Shown one piece after another: positions 27,703 to 35,182 of a DNA stretch of 64,000 bases. The notes beneath the pieces were generated by a model. That model did not search any database, was not told the DNA's origin, and was given only the letters and a program-made list of their open reading frames with translations. The stretch is taken from the NCBI GenBank assembly GCA_022768375.1, contig JALEMG010000010.1, positions 62,001-126,000 on the forward strand. The letters run 5' to 3'. The stretch's first letter is position 1. Every line of letters begins with the position of its first letter. The stretch is from Lentisphaeria bacterium. Lineage in GTDB: Bacteria; Verrucomicrobiota; Lentisphaeria; Victivallales; Victivallaceae. Made by a program: the position numbers and the translations under genes.

Positions 27703-27753
27703 AACAAGGAAAGGCGACGGCGTTACTTTCCTTTGGCTGCAAAAGAAAGTAAC
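27674..27753. repeat. tandem hairpin repeat overlapping the glgB stop
   Basis: Two inverted repeats lie 20 bases apart. The first has perfect 11-base arms CACTTCTTTTC and GAAAAGAAGTG around TCGCAG (27674-27701) and contains most of the branching-enzyme stop codon. The second has nine-base arms GTTACTTTC and GAAAGTAAC around 14 bases (27722-27753). The A/T-rich purine/pyrimidine arms differ from the surrounding DNA, suggesting a dispersed REP- or MITE-like element. Only one copy is in this window. Confidence 0.6.
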
Positions 27754-27827
27754 CAAAGAGAACGTGCTGATGCCATTCGGATCGGCGATCCCGGAACCGG
27801 TCCCCCGATGCAGTTCGCACAAAAACA

Positions 27828-27849
27828 CCCGCAAGTTCGAACTTGCGGG
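27828..27849. terminator. bidirectional intrinsic terminator
   Basis: A perfect palindrome, arms CCCGCAAGTTC and GAACTTGCGGG. Read on the minus strand it is followed by TGTTTTTGTG, ending the transcript of the 27899-28249 gene. Read on the plus strand it is followed by CATCTTTTC and can end the glycogen operon. Confidence 0.8.
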
Positions 27850-27898
27850 CATCTTTTCGCGCGTTATGTCCCGGAAGCCCCCCGGGGGCGGCGCGCCG

Positions 27899-28249
27899 TT
27901 ACCGGATCTTGTCGATATCCTCTTTGGACATGCCGAAAAATCCGACGCTGTATCCCGCCGCTTTCAGCGCATCCGAGGACTTTTTTGCCAGCAGATAGAG
28001 CGCGATCAGCGAGACGATCGGGATGAAGGCGCAGATCGCGTAGAGAACCGTCATCGGAGTCTCATGTTTCAGCGCCTGCGACACCATGATCATCGTATAG
28101 AGGCAGAACACGCTCGCCGCCAGCGTCAGAATCCCGAGCCACGGCACGAATTTGATGGCGATGGTGAGCACCAGTTGGATGGCCACGGCGAGAATCATCA
28201 TCCGCTGGAATGTGGCGATCTTTTTAAGGTCTTCCGTCTGAAAATCCAT
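27899..28249 (-). CDS. small three-helix membrane protein, unknown function
   Basis: The 116-residue product starts at an ATG preceded by GGGAGAAGGG. After a charged, probably helical N-terminus (MDFQTEDLKKIATFQRM) it has three hydrophobic segments (about 18-36, 40-60 and 68-88) and a soluble tail ending MSKEDIDKIR. I do not recognise the family. It has its own promoter at 28305-28333 and the terminator at 27828-27849, so it is probably monocistronic. Confidence 0.78.
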   Translation of the reverse strand: MDFQTEDLKKIATFQRMMILAVAIQLVLTIAIKFVPWLGILTLAASVFCLYTMIMVSQALKHETPMTVLYAICAFIPIVSLIALYLLAKKSSDALKAAGYSVGFFGMSKEDIDKIR

Positions 28250-28304
28250 TTCCCTTCTCCCTGTTTGTGGATTGACCGGTCGGGGACGCTCCCGCCCCTG
28301 ACCT

Positions 28305-28333
28305 AATATAACTGCCGCAGATGGATTTTTCAA
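28305..28333 (-). promoter_or_regulatory. putative promoter of the 27899-28249 gene
   Basis: On the minus strand TTGAAA (28328-28333), 17 bases, TATATT (28305-28310). Confidence 0.7.
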
Positions 28334-28415
28334 GGGTCCCCGTCACGGAATGCCCCGGAAGCGGTCCCCCTCCGTTCCATTTTGGTTTGGTCCGCACCCC
28401 CGCGTTGCCGCGACG

Positions 28416-29042
28416 TTACCGGACGACCGCCAGCAGTTCGACCTCGAAGATCAGCGTGGAGTGAGGCGGAATGGCATTGCCCGCGCCCTGCGCGCCGTAA
28501 CCCAGCCGAGAGGGGATGAAAAGACGGTATTTCGCCCCGGTTTTCATCAACTGCAGTGCTTCGGTCCAGCCGGGAATGACCTGATCCACCGGGAACTCCA
28601 CCGGTTCGCCCCGGGCGATGGAACTGTCGAAAACCTTGCCGTTCGGCAATTTGCCCTCGTAATGGACTTTGACGGTGTCGCGGGGACCGGGTTTGTCGCC
28701 GGAACCCTCGCGCATCACCTGATACTGGAGCCCGGACTTGGTGGTGACGACTCCGGCGATTTTGGCGTTGTCCGCGAAGAACTTTGTTTCGGCGGCGAGC
28801 AGTTCGGCGCTGCCGGCGTTCTTTTTGTTCTCGACCTCCTGCAGAAGTTGCTGGAGTTTGCGCATCTGGTCGCCGTATTCGGCATGGGACATTCGGACTT
28901 CGCCGCCGTGAAGCAGTTCGGCGACGGCGCTGCCCAGCAGCGGCAGATCGACCTTGACCGGCAACTGCCGGATGCTGGTGGCGAAGTTCAGCGCCAGCGC
29001 GTAAGCGAGGCGATCGGAGTCGGTTTTCAATTCAACAGCCAT
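28416..29042 (-). CDS. FKBP-type peptidyl-prolyl cis-trans isomerase (Mip/FkpA-like)
   Basis: The enzyme speeds proline isomerisation during folding. The N-terminal 100 residues are a helical dimerisation region of the Mip/FkpA type (AYALALNFATSIRQ; QMRKLQQLLQEVENKK). The FKBP domain follows, with VKVHYEGKLPNGKVFDSS, VIPGWTEALQLMKTGAKYRLFIPSRLGYG and IPPHSTLIFEVELL. Unlike classical FkpA it has no signal peptide, so it is probably cytoplasmic. It has 208 residues. A promoter overlaps the end of the enolase gene at 29085-29113. Confidence 0.94.
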   Translation of the reverse strand: MAVELKTDSDRLAYALALNFATSIRQLPVKVDLPLLGSAVAELLHGGEVRMSHAEYGDQMRKLQQLLQEVENKKNAGSAELLAAETKFFADNAKIAGVVTTKSGLQYQVMREGSGDKPGPRDTVKVHYEGKLPNGKVFDSSIARGEPVEFPVDQVIPGWTEALQLMKTGAKYRLFIPSRLGYGAQGAGNAIPPHSTLIFEVELLAVVR

Positions 29043-29084
29043 GGAAATTCCTCCCGGGGACGGTTATGGTTTGACACTTCCCAT

Positions 29085-29113
29085 AAGATAACCCCGGAAG
29101 CGCGGTTTTACAA
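29085..29113 (-). promoter_or_regulatory. putative promoter of the FKBP gene
   Basis: On the minus strand TTGTAA (29108-29113), 17 bases, TATCTT (29085-29090). The -35 overlaps the enolase stop codon. Confidence 0.55.
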
Positions 29114-30382
29114 CCCGTACACGGCGAGATGTCCCAATTCTTCCTCGATCCGCAGCAGCCGGTTGTATTTGGCGGTTCGCTCCGAACGGGAGAGCGAACC
29201 GGCTTTGATCTGTCCGGCGTTGAGCGCCACGGCGAGGTCGGCGATGAAGGTGTCCTCGGTCTCCCCGGAACGGTGGCTGACGATGGGCAGATATCCGCAC
29301 CGGCGGGCGAAGTCCGCCGTGTCGAAAGTCTCGGTCAGCGTGCCGATTTGGTTCGGTTTGAGCAGGATCGCATTGGCCGCGCCGGTGTCCACCCCCTGCC
29401 GCAGGTATTCGAGATTGGTGCAGAAAAGGTCATCTCCCACCAGTTGGCAGCGGTCCTCCAGCGCCGAGGTCAGGTCGCGCCAGCCGTCCCAGTCGTTTTC
29501 GGCCATGCCGTCCTCAATGGAGTCAAGGGGAAATTCGTCCGCCAGTTTGGTCAGAAACGCGATTTGTCCGGCGGCGTCGAGCACGGGGGCGTCGGCTCCT
29601 TCGAATTTCCGGTAATCGTACCGCCCGTCGACGAAAAATCCGCTGGCCGCGCAGTCCAGCGCAAGCGTCACGTCGCTGCCCGGATTCAGCCCGGCCCGGT
29701 CCGCCGCCGTCAGCAGAAATTCCAGATTTTTCTCCACATTTCCGGGGAACGGCGGCAGAAAACCGCCTTCGTCGCCCACCGTCGTCGGCAGGTGCCGTTC
29801 CGCCAGAAGCGCTTTCAGCGAGGCGAAAATCTCCATGCCCATCTCCATGGCGTCGACGAAACTCTCCGCGGACACGGGGCGGACCATCAGTTCCTGAAAC
29901 GCGCATCCGGCGTCGGCGTGAACTCCGCCGTTGAGCAGATTGAACATGGGGATCGGCAGCACATGGGCGTGAAATCCTCCCAGATGACGGTAGAGGGGGA
30001 TTTCGAGTTCCTCCGCCCCGGCCCGGGCGGAAGCCAGCGAGACGGCCAGCGTGGAATTTGCCCCGAGTTTGTCCTTGTTCGGAGTCCCGTCCAGCGTGAT
30101 CAGCATGCGGTCGATCTCCATCTGGTCGCAGCCGTCGATGCCGGTGAGTTCCGGGGCGATGCGTTCCTCGATGATCCCGACGGCTTTGAGCAGTCCCGCG
30201 CCGTGGAAGCGGCGCATATCCCCGTCCCGCAGTTCGCAGGCCTCCTTGACGCCGGTGGAGCGTCCGGCGGGGACCGAAGCGACGCCGACGACCCCGGACG
30301 CGAGACGGACCTCGGCCTCCAGGGCGGGATTTCCGCGGGAGTCGACGATCTCCCGCGCCAGTACAGCGGTAATTTCCGACAT
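29108..30382 (-). CDS. eno: enolase (phosphopyruvate hydratase), divergent
   Basis: The enzyme interconverts 2-phosphoglycerate and phosphoenolpyruvate. All catalytic and metal residues can be matched: His in GGVHADAG, Glu in FQELM, Glu in VGDEGGF, metal ligands in LALDCA, SIEDGM and GDDLFCTN, Lys in LLKPNQIGT, His in VSHRSGETEDT and Lys in IKAGSLSRSER. Normally invariant stretches have drifted: mobile loop 1 reads PAGRSTG instead of PSGASTG, and KLGANSTLAVSLA replaces KLGANAILGVSLA. Start ATG 30382 lies behind CGGAGG; the length is 424 residues. It could be the main enolase or a diverged paralogue. Confidence 0.88.
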   Translation of the reverse strand: MSEITAVLAREIVDSRGNPALEAEVRLASGVVGVASVPAGRSTGVKEACELRDGDMRRFHGAGLLKAVGIIEERIAPELTGIDGCDQMEIDRMLITLDGTPNKDKLGANSTLAVSLASARAGAEELEIPLYRHLGGFHAHVLPIPMFNLLNGGVHADAGCAFQELMVRPVSAESFVDAMEMGMEIFASLKALLAERHLPTTVGDEGGFLPPFPGNVEKNLEFLLTAADRAGLNPGSDVTLALDCAASGFFVDGRYDYRKFEGADAPVLDAAGQIAFLTKLADEFPLDSIEDGMAENDWDGWRDLTSALEDRCQLVGDDLFCTNLEYLRQGVDTGAANAILLKPNQIGTLTETFDTADFARRCGYLPIVSHRSGETEDTFIADLAVALNAGQIKAGSLSRSERTAKYNRLLRIEEELGHLAVYGL

Positions 30383-30413
30383 GATGATTCCTCCGTGATG
30401 CTCGTCAAGGAGG

Positions 30414-30442
30414 AAGATAACGCGTCGGATGGCAAAAATCAA
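30414..30442 (-). promoter_or_regulatory. putative promoter of the enolase gene
   Basis: On the minus strand TTGATT (30437-30442), 17 bases, TATCTT (30414-30419), 32 bases before the ATG. Confidence 0.6.
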
Positions 30443-30482
30443 CCCCCGCTCGGGAAAAAGTCGATTTTTTCCGAAAAACGGC

Positions 30483-30510
30483 TTGTATTTTCTCACAACG
30501 GGTGTATCTT
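30483..30510 (+). promoter_or_regulatory. putative promoter of tRNA-Asp
   Basis: TTGTAT (30483-30488), 16 bases, TATCTT (30505-30510). The tRNA begins 59 bases downstream of the -10, leaving a 5' leader of about 50 bases. Confidence 0.55.
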
Positions 30511-30568
30511 ATGTAACTGTTGACGCGCTTGATGCCGCGTTGACGGCTGATCGCAAAGGAAATGGCGC

Positions 30569-30645
30569 GGGGGAGTAGCTCAACTGGTTAGAGTGCCACC
30601 CTGTCACGGTGGATGTTGCGGGTTCGAGTCCCGTCTCTCTCGCCA
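30569..30645 (+). tRNA. tRNA-Asp (anticodon GUC)
   Basis: The cloverleaf folds completely. Acceptor GGGGGAG pairs with CTCTCTC using two G-U pairs, the D arm is GCTC/GAGT, and the anticodon arm CCACC/GGTGG encloses CTGTCAC with anticodon GTC. The T arm GCGGG/CCCGT holds TTCGAGT. The discriminator is G and CCA is encoded. A T-run follows directly. Confidence 0.95.
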
Positions 30646-30658
30646 TTTTTATTTCTGT

Positions 30659-30700
30659 AACTCCGTGCAATGCAACGCGTTGTGCGGAGTTTTGTTTTTG
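30659..30700 (+). terminator. intrinsic terminator after tRNA-Asp
   Basis: Arms AACTCCG (30659-30665) and CGGAGTT (30685-30691) enclose an inner CAACGCGTTG palindrome and are followed by TTTGTTTTTG. Confidence 0.8.
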
Positions 30701-30817
30701 CGCCGCCGTGATGTGACATTTTGTGTGACACGCCGCGTCCGCCGGCATGCCCCCGCGGGAAAGACGGACCCCCCTCTTGTTTGCAGGTCGCCGCTCCTTG
30801 ACGGAAGGGAGGGCGCC

Positions 30818-31555
30818 TCACTCCTCTGACAGGCAAGCGCGAACGTCGGCGTTGGAGTATTCGGCCACGGCGAACGAACCGCCGTCCGCACCGCGCATAT
30901 CCACCACCATCGCGGCGGGAGCCACGTGGTGGACGACGGGAATGACCACCTCTCCGGATTTGGCCTGTTTTTTGTATTCCACCCGGACCCGGTTGCAGCG
31001 GAAATCCTGCGGCAGCGCATTGCCGGCGATGGCAAAATACAGCGGACTGGTCAGGTGGCCGTTCAAGTCGAGATCGGATCGGTGCACCGTGAATGCGGGC
31101 ATCTCCGTCCCCGCGGCCGGGGGGATCGGAATTTTGCGCGGCAGACACTCCATGGGTTCGGCCTCGTCGAAATCGACATGGAGATCGGCCGGGTCCAGTT
31201 TGACCGCTTTTCCGGCCTTGAGATCGAAAAACGCTCCGGTGGCATTGGCGATCAGGCACAAGCGGTTCGCCGCGTCGCGCATGGTGATCCGGCGCAGTCC
31301 GTAGATGGACTTGCAGCCGTAGATCTTAACTGCGGTCCGCACCGTTTCGCGGAATTCCGGCAACCGCAGAATGTCGATCTGAATGGAGAACAGGAAAATC
31401 GCGAGGTGGTTGGTGCGCAGATAGCGGCAGAATTCCCGTTCCTGATATTCCTGAAACTGGCAACAGTCCATCATCATGGCCACCGCTTCGTGGAGTTTCA
31501 GCCGTCCGTCGGCGCCGGTTCTGGTGAACGGCACCATGTTTTCCATTTGGTACAT
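30818..31555 (-). CDS. acyl-ACP thioesterase (FatA/FatB-like)
   Basis: The 245-residue protein has two hot-dog halves. The first half contains the opening LHEAVAMMMDCCQFQE and HLAIFLFSIQIDI, as in bacterial acyl-ACP thioesterases. The second half has TVHRSDLDLNGHLTSPLYFAIA, matching the family's (D)xNxHv...Y motif with the catalytic Asn-His. It should release free fatty acids from acyl-ACP in the cytosol. The stop lies about 120 bases past the tRNA-Asp terminator. Its own promoter is at 31604-31631. It stands alone, divergent from a glycosyltransferase gene. Confidence 0.87.
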   Translation of the reverse strand: MYQMENMVPFTRTGADGRLKLHEAVAMMMDCCQFQEYQEREFCRYLRTNHLAIFLFSIQIDILRLPEFRETVRTAVKIYGCKSIYGLRRITMRDAANRLCLIANATGAFFDLKAGKAVKLDPADLHVDFDEAEPMECLPRKIPIPPAAGTEMPAFTVHRSDLDLNGHLTSPLYFAIAGNALPQDFRCNRVRVEYKKQAKSGEVVIPVVHHVAPAAMVVDMRGADGGSFAVAEYSNADVRACLSEE

Positions 31556-31603
31556 TTTTCGATCTCAAATTATGCGGCTTGCGCCGATTCCGGTCCGCCG
31601 CAT

Positions 31604-31631
31604 AATTTACACCCCATTCGGAAAAAGTCAA
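31604..31631 (-). promoter_or_regulatory. putative promoter of the thioesterase gene
   Basis: On the minus strand TTGACT (31626-31631), 16 bases, TAAATT (31604-31609). Confidence 0.55.
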
Positions 31632-31689
31632 ATTTCGGAGAAAAATCGTCGTCTCCCGAGTTTTTTCGGGATAAATTTCGCCCGCCGGG

Positions 31690-31718
31690 TTGCAAAGGGG
31701 AACGAATCGCATTATCTT
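31690..31718 (+). promoter_or_regulatory. putative promoter of the DUF6625-type gene
   Basis: TTGCAA (31690-31695), 17 bases, TATCTT (31713-31718), with the ATG 31 bases downstream. Confidence 0.6.
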
Positions 31719-31749
31719 AATGTCGAAATCGGTCAAACGGAGAATTTTT

Positions 31750-32730
31750 ATGCAAAAGATCACATTGATATGCTGCTATTTCGGCGGATTTCCCAATTAT
31801 TTCCCGTTGTGGCTGCGTTCCTGCGCCGCCAATCGCGGCATCGACTGGCTGATCTTCACCGATCAGACCCCGGAGGGCGTACCGGACAACGTGAAGATCA
31901 TTCCGTCGTCGCTGGAGGCGGTCCATCGCCTCTGCCGGGAAACGATCGATCCGGACATCATTTTGCCCCAGCCGTACAAGATCTGCGACTACAAACCGCT
32001 GTACGGGACGATTTTCGCGGATTATCTGAAAGGGTATGAATTCTGGGGCCACTGCGACGTGGACATGGTCTTCGGCGATCTGGAGGCGTTTTTCACTCCG
32101 GAATTGCTGGCGAAGTACGATAAAATCCTCACCTGCGGCCACCTCTCCGTCTACCGCAACACCCCGGAGGTGAACGCCCGGTTCCGCTGTTCCGGGGCCA
32201 AGTATCCTCTGCGGGATGTCCTGACGCATGATAAGATCTACGCATTCGACGAATGGCACGGCATTTTCGGCATCTACCGGGCCAACGGCTTTCCCATGTA
32301 CGATGAGGTCCCCTACGCCGCGCTTACCGGGAGCCGGAAGCGGTTCACCATGCATCGCCGCACCTCGTCCCGATATAAGAACCCGCCGCCGGACTATCCG
32401 CATCAGGTTTTTTTCTGGGAGAACGGCAAACTGCTGCGGGCTTATCTTGACTCGGAGGGGCGGGTGATGGTCGATTCGTTTCTGTACATTCACTTTTTCC
32501 GCCGCCGGTTCCCGGACCCGCCGGAATGCGACGCATTCTACTGTACACCGTCGGGATTTATCCCCAAAACGCCCGGCGTATTGCCCACGCCGCGGGAGAT
32601 TCGGAAACTCAATCCGTACTACGGTCGTCTTTACGAGTGGATCGAAAGCAAGATCCGTCGGAAGATGATGAAACGCGAAGACCACCGGCGGTTCGTCCGC
32701 CGCCGGGATTGGAAACTTTCCGGCGCCTGA
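31750..32730 (+). CDS. DUF6625-type glycosyltransferase-like protein
   Basis: The 326-residue protein begins MQKITLICCYFGGFPNYFPLWLRSC and has FWGHCDVDMVFGDLEAFF, a DxD-type motif in a GT-A-like context, then FDEWHGIFGIYRANGFPMYDE. This pattern matches the DUF6625 family found among polysaccharide genes. The C-terminus is strongly basic (RRKMMKREDHRRFVRRR). It probably transfers a sugar onto a surface glycan in the cytoplasm or at the inner membrane; acceptor and donor are unknown. The ATG at 31750 follows CGGAG. It converges with an acyltransferase gene 43 bases downstream, within a small surface-glycan group. Confidence 0.8.
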   Translation: MQKITLICCYFGGFPNYFPLWLRSCAANRGIDWLIFTDQTPEGVPDNVKIIPSSLEAVHRLCRETIDPDIILPQPYKICDYKPLYGTIFADYLKGYEFWGHCDVDMVFGDLEAFFTPELLAKYDKILTCGHLSVYRNTPEVNARFRCSGAKYPLRDVLTHDKIYAFDEWHGIFGIYRANGFPMYDEVPYAALTGSRKRFTMHRRTSSRYKNPPPDYPHQVFFWENGKLLRAYLDSEGRVMVDSFLYIHFFRRRFPDPPECDAFYCTPSGFIPKTPGVLPTPREIRKLNPYYGRLYEWIESKIRRKMMKREDHRRFVRRRDWKLSGA

Positions 32731-32773
32731 GCCGGTACCGCTTCGGTATCCGCACCCCTCGTACAGCCGCCGG

Positions 32774-33352
32774 TCAGCGCGGTTCGGCAGTTCGCATCCG
32801 GATCAGGCGGACCGGGGTCCCGGCATAAATGCCGTAGGGGACCAGTTCGCTCTTGTGCAGAACCACGGAGTGGGCGCCGATGACGCATCCGTCAGGGATG
32901 GTTGCGCCCTTGAGAATGGCGCATCCGGCGCCGATCCAGACGTCGCTGCCGATGGTGATGGGCAGACTGGTGCCGCGCTGGTCGCGGATCAACCGGTCCG
33001 CGGCAATTCCGTGATCGCTGTCCCGGATGGTGCAGAACTCGGCGATCAGCACGTTGTCGCCGATGGAGATTTTTTCATCCACGCAGATGTAGGAGTGTCC
33101 GGTGATGCGGACGTTGCTGCCGATGGACAATTCCCCTCCGGCGTGGATGTTGAGGTCGATGCCTTTGCCCAGTTTCACCGCCCGGCCCATTTTGAGTACG
33201 CCTCGCATATGGTGGGTGAAGGGATTGAACGTGCAGGAGGAGAACTTCTCCCCGCAGACGACGTCGGCATGCCGATGCAGGATTTTGTGCATGAGATGCG
33301 TCATGAAAAAACGGAATCTGAGACCGGCGGTGGCCGCACGCTTCAAGTTCAT
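32774..33352 (-). CDS. hexapeptide-repeat (LbH) acyltransferase
   Basis: The 192-residue protein is a left-handed beta-helix acyltransferase. Repeats such as IGSNVRITGHSYI, IGDNVLIAEFCTI and IGSDVWIGAGCAILKGATIPDGCVIGAHSVV span residues 75-175, and the catalytic His is in RDSDHGIA. The C-terminal YGIYAGTPVRLIR is typical of sugar O-acetyltransferases (CapG/WcaF-like). It likely acetylates a surface glycan or precursor. AGGAGG lies ten bases before the ATG. It is 28 bases downstream of a GT8 glycosyltransferase gene on the same strand, so the two are probably co-transcribed. Confidence 0.87.
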   Translation of the reverse strand: MNLKRAATAGLRFRFFMTHLMHKILHRHADVVCGEKFSSCTFNPFTHHMRGVLKMGRAVKLGKGIDLNIHAGGELSIGSNVRITGHSYICVDEKISIGDNVLIAEFCTIRDSDHGIAADRLIRDQRGTSLPITIGSDVWIGAGCAILKGATIPDGCVIGAHSVVLHKSELVPYGIYAGTPVRLIRMRTAEPR

Positions 33353-33380
33353 GGGAAACGATCCTCCTTTAATGCGGGAT

Positions 33381-34295
33381 TCAGCGCAGGAACTTCCGGT
33401 CGATGACCGAACGGTCCCACGGCAGACGCTTTTTCGGCTTGGCGATATGCGGGAAAAGCAGTGATTTGAAGTTCAGAATATGCACGATCTCGCTCCGCCC
33501 GGCGATTTTGGCGTAGTGCCGCATGGCCAGCGAGAAGGGATGGTGAAAACTTTTCCACCGCAGCCACGGTTTGTGGGTGCCGGTGTAGTGGGCGATCCCC
33601 GGATGCCGCAGCGCGGCGATCACCTCCTCCGTCGTATAACAGCCCACCGGCTCGTTGCGGAAGGTTGAAGTGATGAGGTTCCAGCGGGGATGCAGGAACC
33701 GGACGTCGTTCCGAAAGACCAGATTCAGAATGTCCTGATCGGGGTATTTCAACTTGTCCGCGAACTCCGCGAAGCACTCCTTGAATTGACCGATGATATC
33801 TTCCCGGTGCCAGCGGGCGGGGGAAAAGACCAGCACCCCGGAGTTGAAGTAGTGCTCTGCGTCCAGCCCGAGCCGCCGCGCATGGTCCGCTTTTGTCCGG
33901 ACCGCCACCGCCATGATGCTTTTGCCGGCGAAGTCCAGATCGTACAACTCCGCCAAATCGTCGAGGACGCAGAGGTCGCAGTCCAGATAGATGATCCTTT
34001 CGAGCGTCGGCAGCAGGTCCGGCAGGATCAGCCGATAATAGATCGAACGCGACCAGCGCATCTCCGGCCAGTCGCGGAAAAAGGCGTCGCCGATATGATG
34101 CCGCTCCAGTGTGACGCGCGGATATCGGGAGAGAAAGTCGAAAACCTCGAAGTCCTCCTCCGTCAGATTTTCGTAGAGAAAGTGCGCCACGAGTTCCCGG
34201 GAGGTGTGCTCCGCGGCGCCGGCCAGCGCGGTGGCGGCCAGCGGCAGGTACTTCCGGTCGGAAGCCAGCGCGATGTGTACGGGATCGCTCGCCAT
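33381..34295 (-). CDS. GT8-family glycosyltransferase
   Basis: The 304-residue protein is a retaining GT8 transferase. Residues near 8-20 match the family's LASDRKYLPLA opening, and RIIYLDCDLCVLDDLAEL contains the DxD metal motif. HYFNSGVLVFSPARW, YPDQDILN and HYTGTHKPWLRW (HxGxxKPW) complete the set. It should extend a lipopolysaccharide core or other glycan in the cytoplasm. I chose the ATG at 34295; the frame runs further upstream through the promoter and a small lipoprotein gene. Its -10 overlaps the stop codon of that gene. Confidence 0.9.
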   Translation of the reverse strand: MASDPVHIALASDRKYLPLAATALAGAAEHTSRELVAHFLYENLTEEDFEVFDFLSRYPRVTLERHHIGDAFFRDWPEMRWSRSIYYRLILPDLLPTLERIIYLDCDLCVLDDLAELYDLDFAGKSIMAVAVRTKADHARRLGLDAEHYFNSGVLVFSPARWHREDIIGQFKECFAEFADKLKYPDQDILNLVFRNDVRFLHPRWNLITSTFRNEPVGCYTTEEVIAALRHPGIAHYTGTHKPWLRWKSFHHPFSLAMRHYAKIAGRSEIVHILNFKSLLFPHIAKPKKRLPWDRSVIDRKFLR

Positions 34296-34327
34296 TGGGA
34301 AATCCGATGATTCTGTTTGCCTCTGCG

Positions 34328-34453
34328 CTAATATAGCACGGCGGCGCGGGAATTGCAAACCGTCACCGCGCCGCCGGACATGCGGACCATGCGGTCGGTG
34401 CCGGCGCATCCGGCGAAAAACAGCGGGATCAGCGGCAAAACGCCCCACTTCAT
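34328..34453 (-). CDS. 41-residue lipoprotein
   Basis: This very short gene has the marks of a real lipoprotein. The sequence MKWGVLPLIPLFFAGC ends in a lipobox (FFAGC), so the mature part is only 26 residues (CAGTDRMVRMSGGAVTVCN and a short tail). An AGGAGG lies eight bases before the ATG and a promoter (TTGGCA, GATATA) lies upstream. It resembles the small entericidin-like or anonymous lipoproteins common near envelope genes. Function is unknown. Its stop codon overlaps the -10 of the GT8 gene. Confidence 0.65.
   Translation of the reverse strand: MKWGVLPLIPLFFAGCAGTDRMVRMSGGAVTVCNSRAAVLY
34330..34358 (-). promoter_or_regulatory. putative promoter of the GT8-acyltransferase genes
   Basis: On the minus strand TTGCAA (34353-34358), 17 bases, TATATT (34330-34335), lying inside the end of the small lipoprotein gene. 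Confidence 0.65.
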
Positions 34454-34489
34454 GTGCAAGCCCTCCTGTATGCGGTTTGTCGCTCCCGG

Positions 34490-34517
34490 TATATCATCGG
34501 AGGACGGATTTTGCCAA
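34490..34517 (-). promoter_or_regulatory. putative promoter of the small lipoprotein gene
   Basis: On the minus strand TTGGCA (34512-34517), 16 bases, GATATA (34490-34495). It is back to back with the plus-strand promoter at 34526-34553. Confidence 0.45.
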
Positions 34518-34525
34518 TCCTCCGC

Positions 34526-34553
34526 TTGCATTTTTTCGGAGCGGCACTATATT
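34526..34553 (+). promoter_or_regulatory. putative promoter of the 34579-35109 gene
   Basis: TTGCAT (34526-34531), 16 bases, TATATT (34548-34553). Confidence 0.65.
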
Positions 34554-34578
34554 AGGCCACGAAGAAGAAGGGCGCCGG

Positions 34579-35109
34579 ATGGACTGGTTTTGGCAAACAT
34601 TCGCGGAGTACTCTCTGCACACCACGCTCGCGGAAACGGAACTGACGGAAGGATTGAGGCGGGAGTGCCCCCGGTGCGGCTTGACGCGGGATTGGGGACC
34701 GGCCCGGAAAATTTGCCGTCCGGCTCCGGAACGACCTGCTTTGCTGCGGCATCCCGGCGATCCGCGGTGCCTCATCCCGATTTTTTCGGATCGCAATATG
34801 TTGCGGGGGCGTGTGTTTGTCTCGGTCCGCACTTCTCCGGACGCGGGCGGGTGCAATCTGCGCATCGTGGTCCGGCCGGGACGCGGTTCTCTGGTCTTCG
34901 TGACATGCTGGCTTGCGTTCCTGATCGCTTGGAGTTGTGCCGTCGCCGCGACAGGAAATTGGAAACTTTTGGCGCTTTCCGCATTCATGTCCTTCTGGAT
35001 ATGGCTGGTTTTGGTCGTTTGCCGACGTCGTGCCGCCGAAGATATCCCGATGATCAAGACTGCGTTTGTGCTGCTGATCGACCGTTTGGAGCGCGAGAAA
35101 GCGCGGTGA
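34579..35109 (+). CDS. hypothetical membrane protein
   Basis: From the ATG at 34579 (GAAGG-type leader) the gene encodes 176 residues. The N-terminal 100 are soluble with a CPRCG pair and another Cys (KICRP) that might bind metal. Two hydrophobic helices follow (about 103-120 and 127-145, VFVTCWLAFLIAWSC and LSAFMSFWIWLVLVVC), then a short basic-acidic tail. I do not recognise the family. Codon use is less G+C-biased at third positions than its neighbours. It has a good promoter and seems monocistronic. Confidence 0.65.
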   Translation: MDWFWQTFAEYSLHTTLAETELTEGLRRECPRCGLTRDWGPARKICRPAPERPALLRHPGDPRCLIPIFSDRNMLRGRVFVSVRTSPDAGGCNLRIVVRPGRGSLVFVTCWLAFLIAWSCAVAATGNWKLLALSAFMSFWIWLVLVVCRRRAAEDIPMIKTAFVLLIDRLEREKAR

Positions 35110-35114
35110 TCGCC

Positions 35115-35142
35115 TTGCTTTTGGTTCCATGCGTGATATATT
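35115..35142 (+). promoter_or_regulatory. putative promoter of the creatininase-family gene
   Basis: TTGCTT (35115-35120), 16 bases, TATATT (35137-35142), with the ATG 41 bases downstream. Confidence 0.65.
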
Positions 35143-35182
35143 AGACGCACAACGAAACCAACCTTCGAAGGAGATAGACAAG

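Noticed and set aside
27674-27753. CRISPR-like repeat
   Set aside because: There are only two unlike hairpins, with no spaced identical repeats and no cas genes in the window.
30453-30473. Imperfect inverted repeat upstream of the enolase promoter
   Set aside because: The A/T arms pair imperfectly and fall around overlapping promoter elements, so I do not call a terminator or operator.
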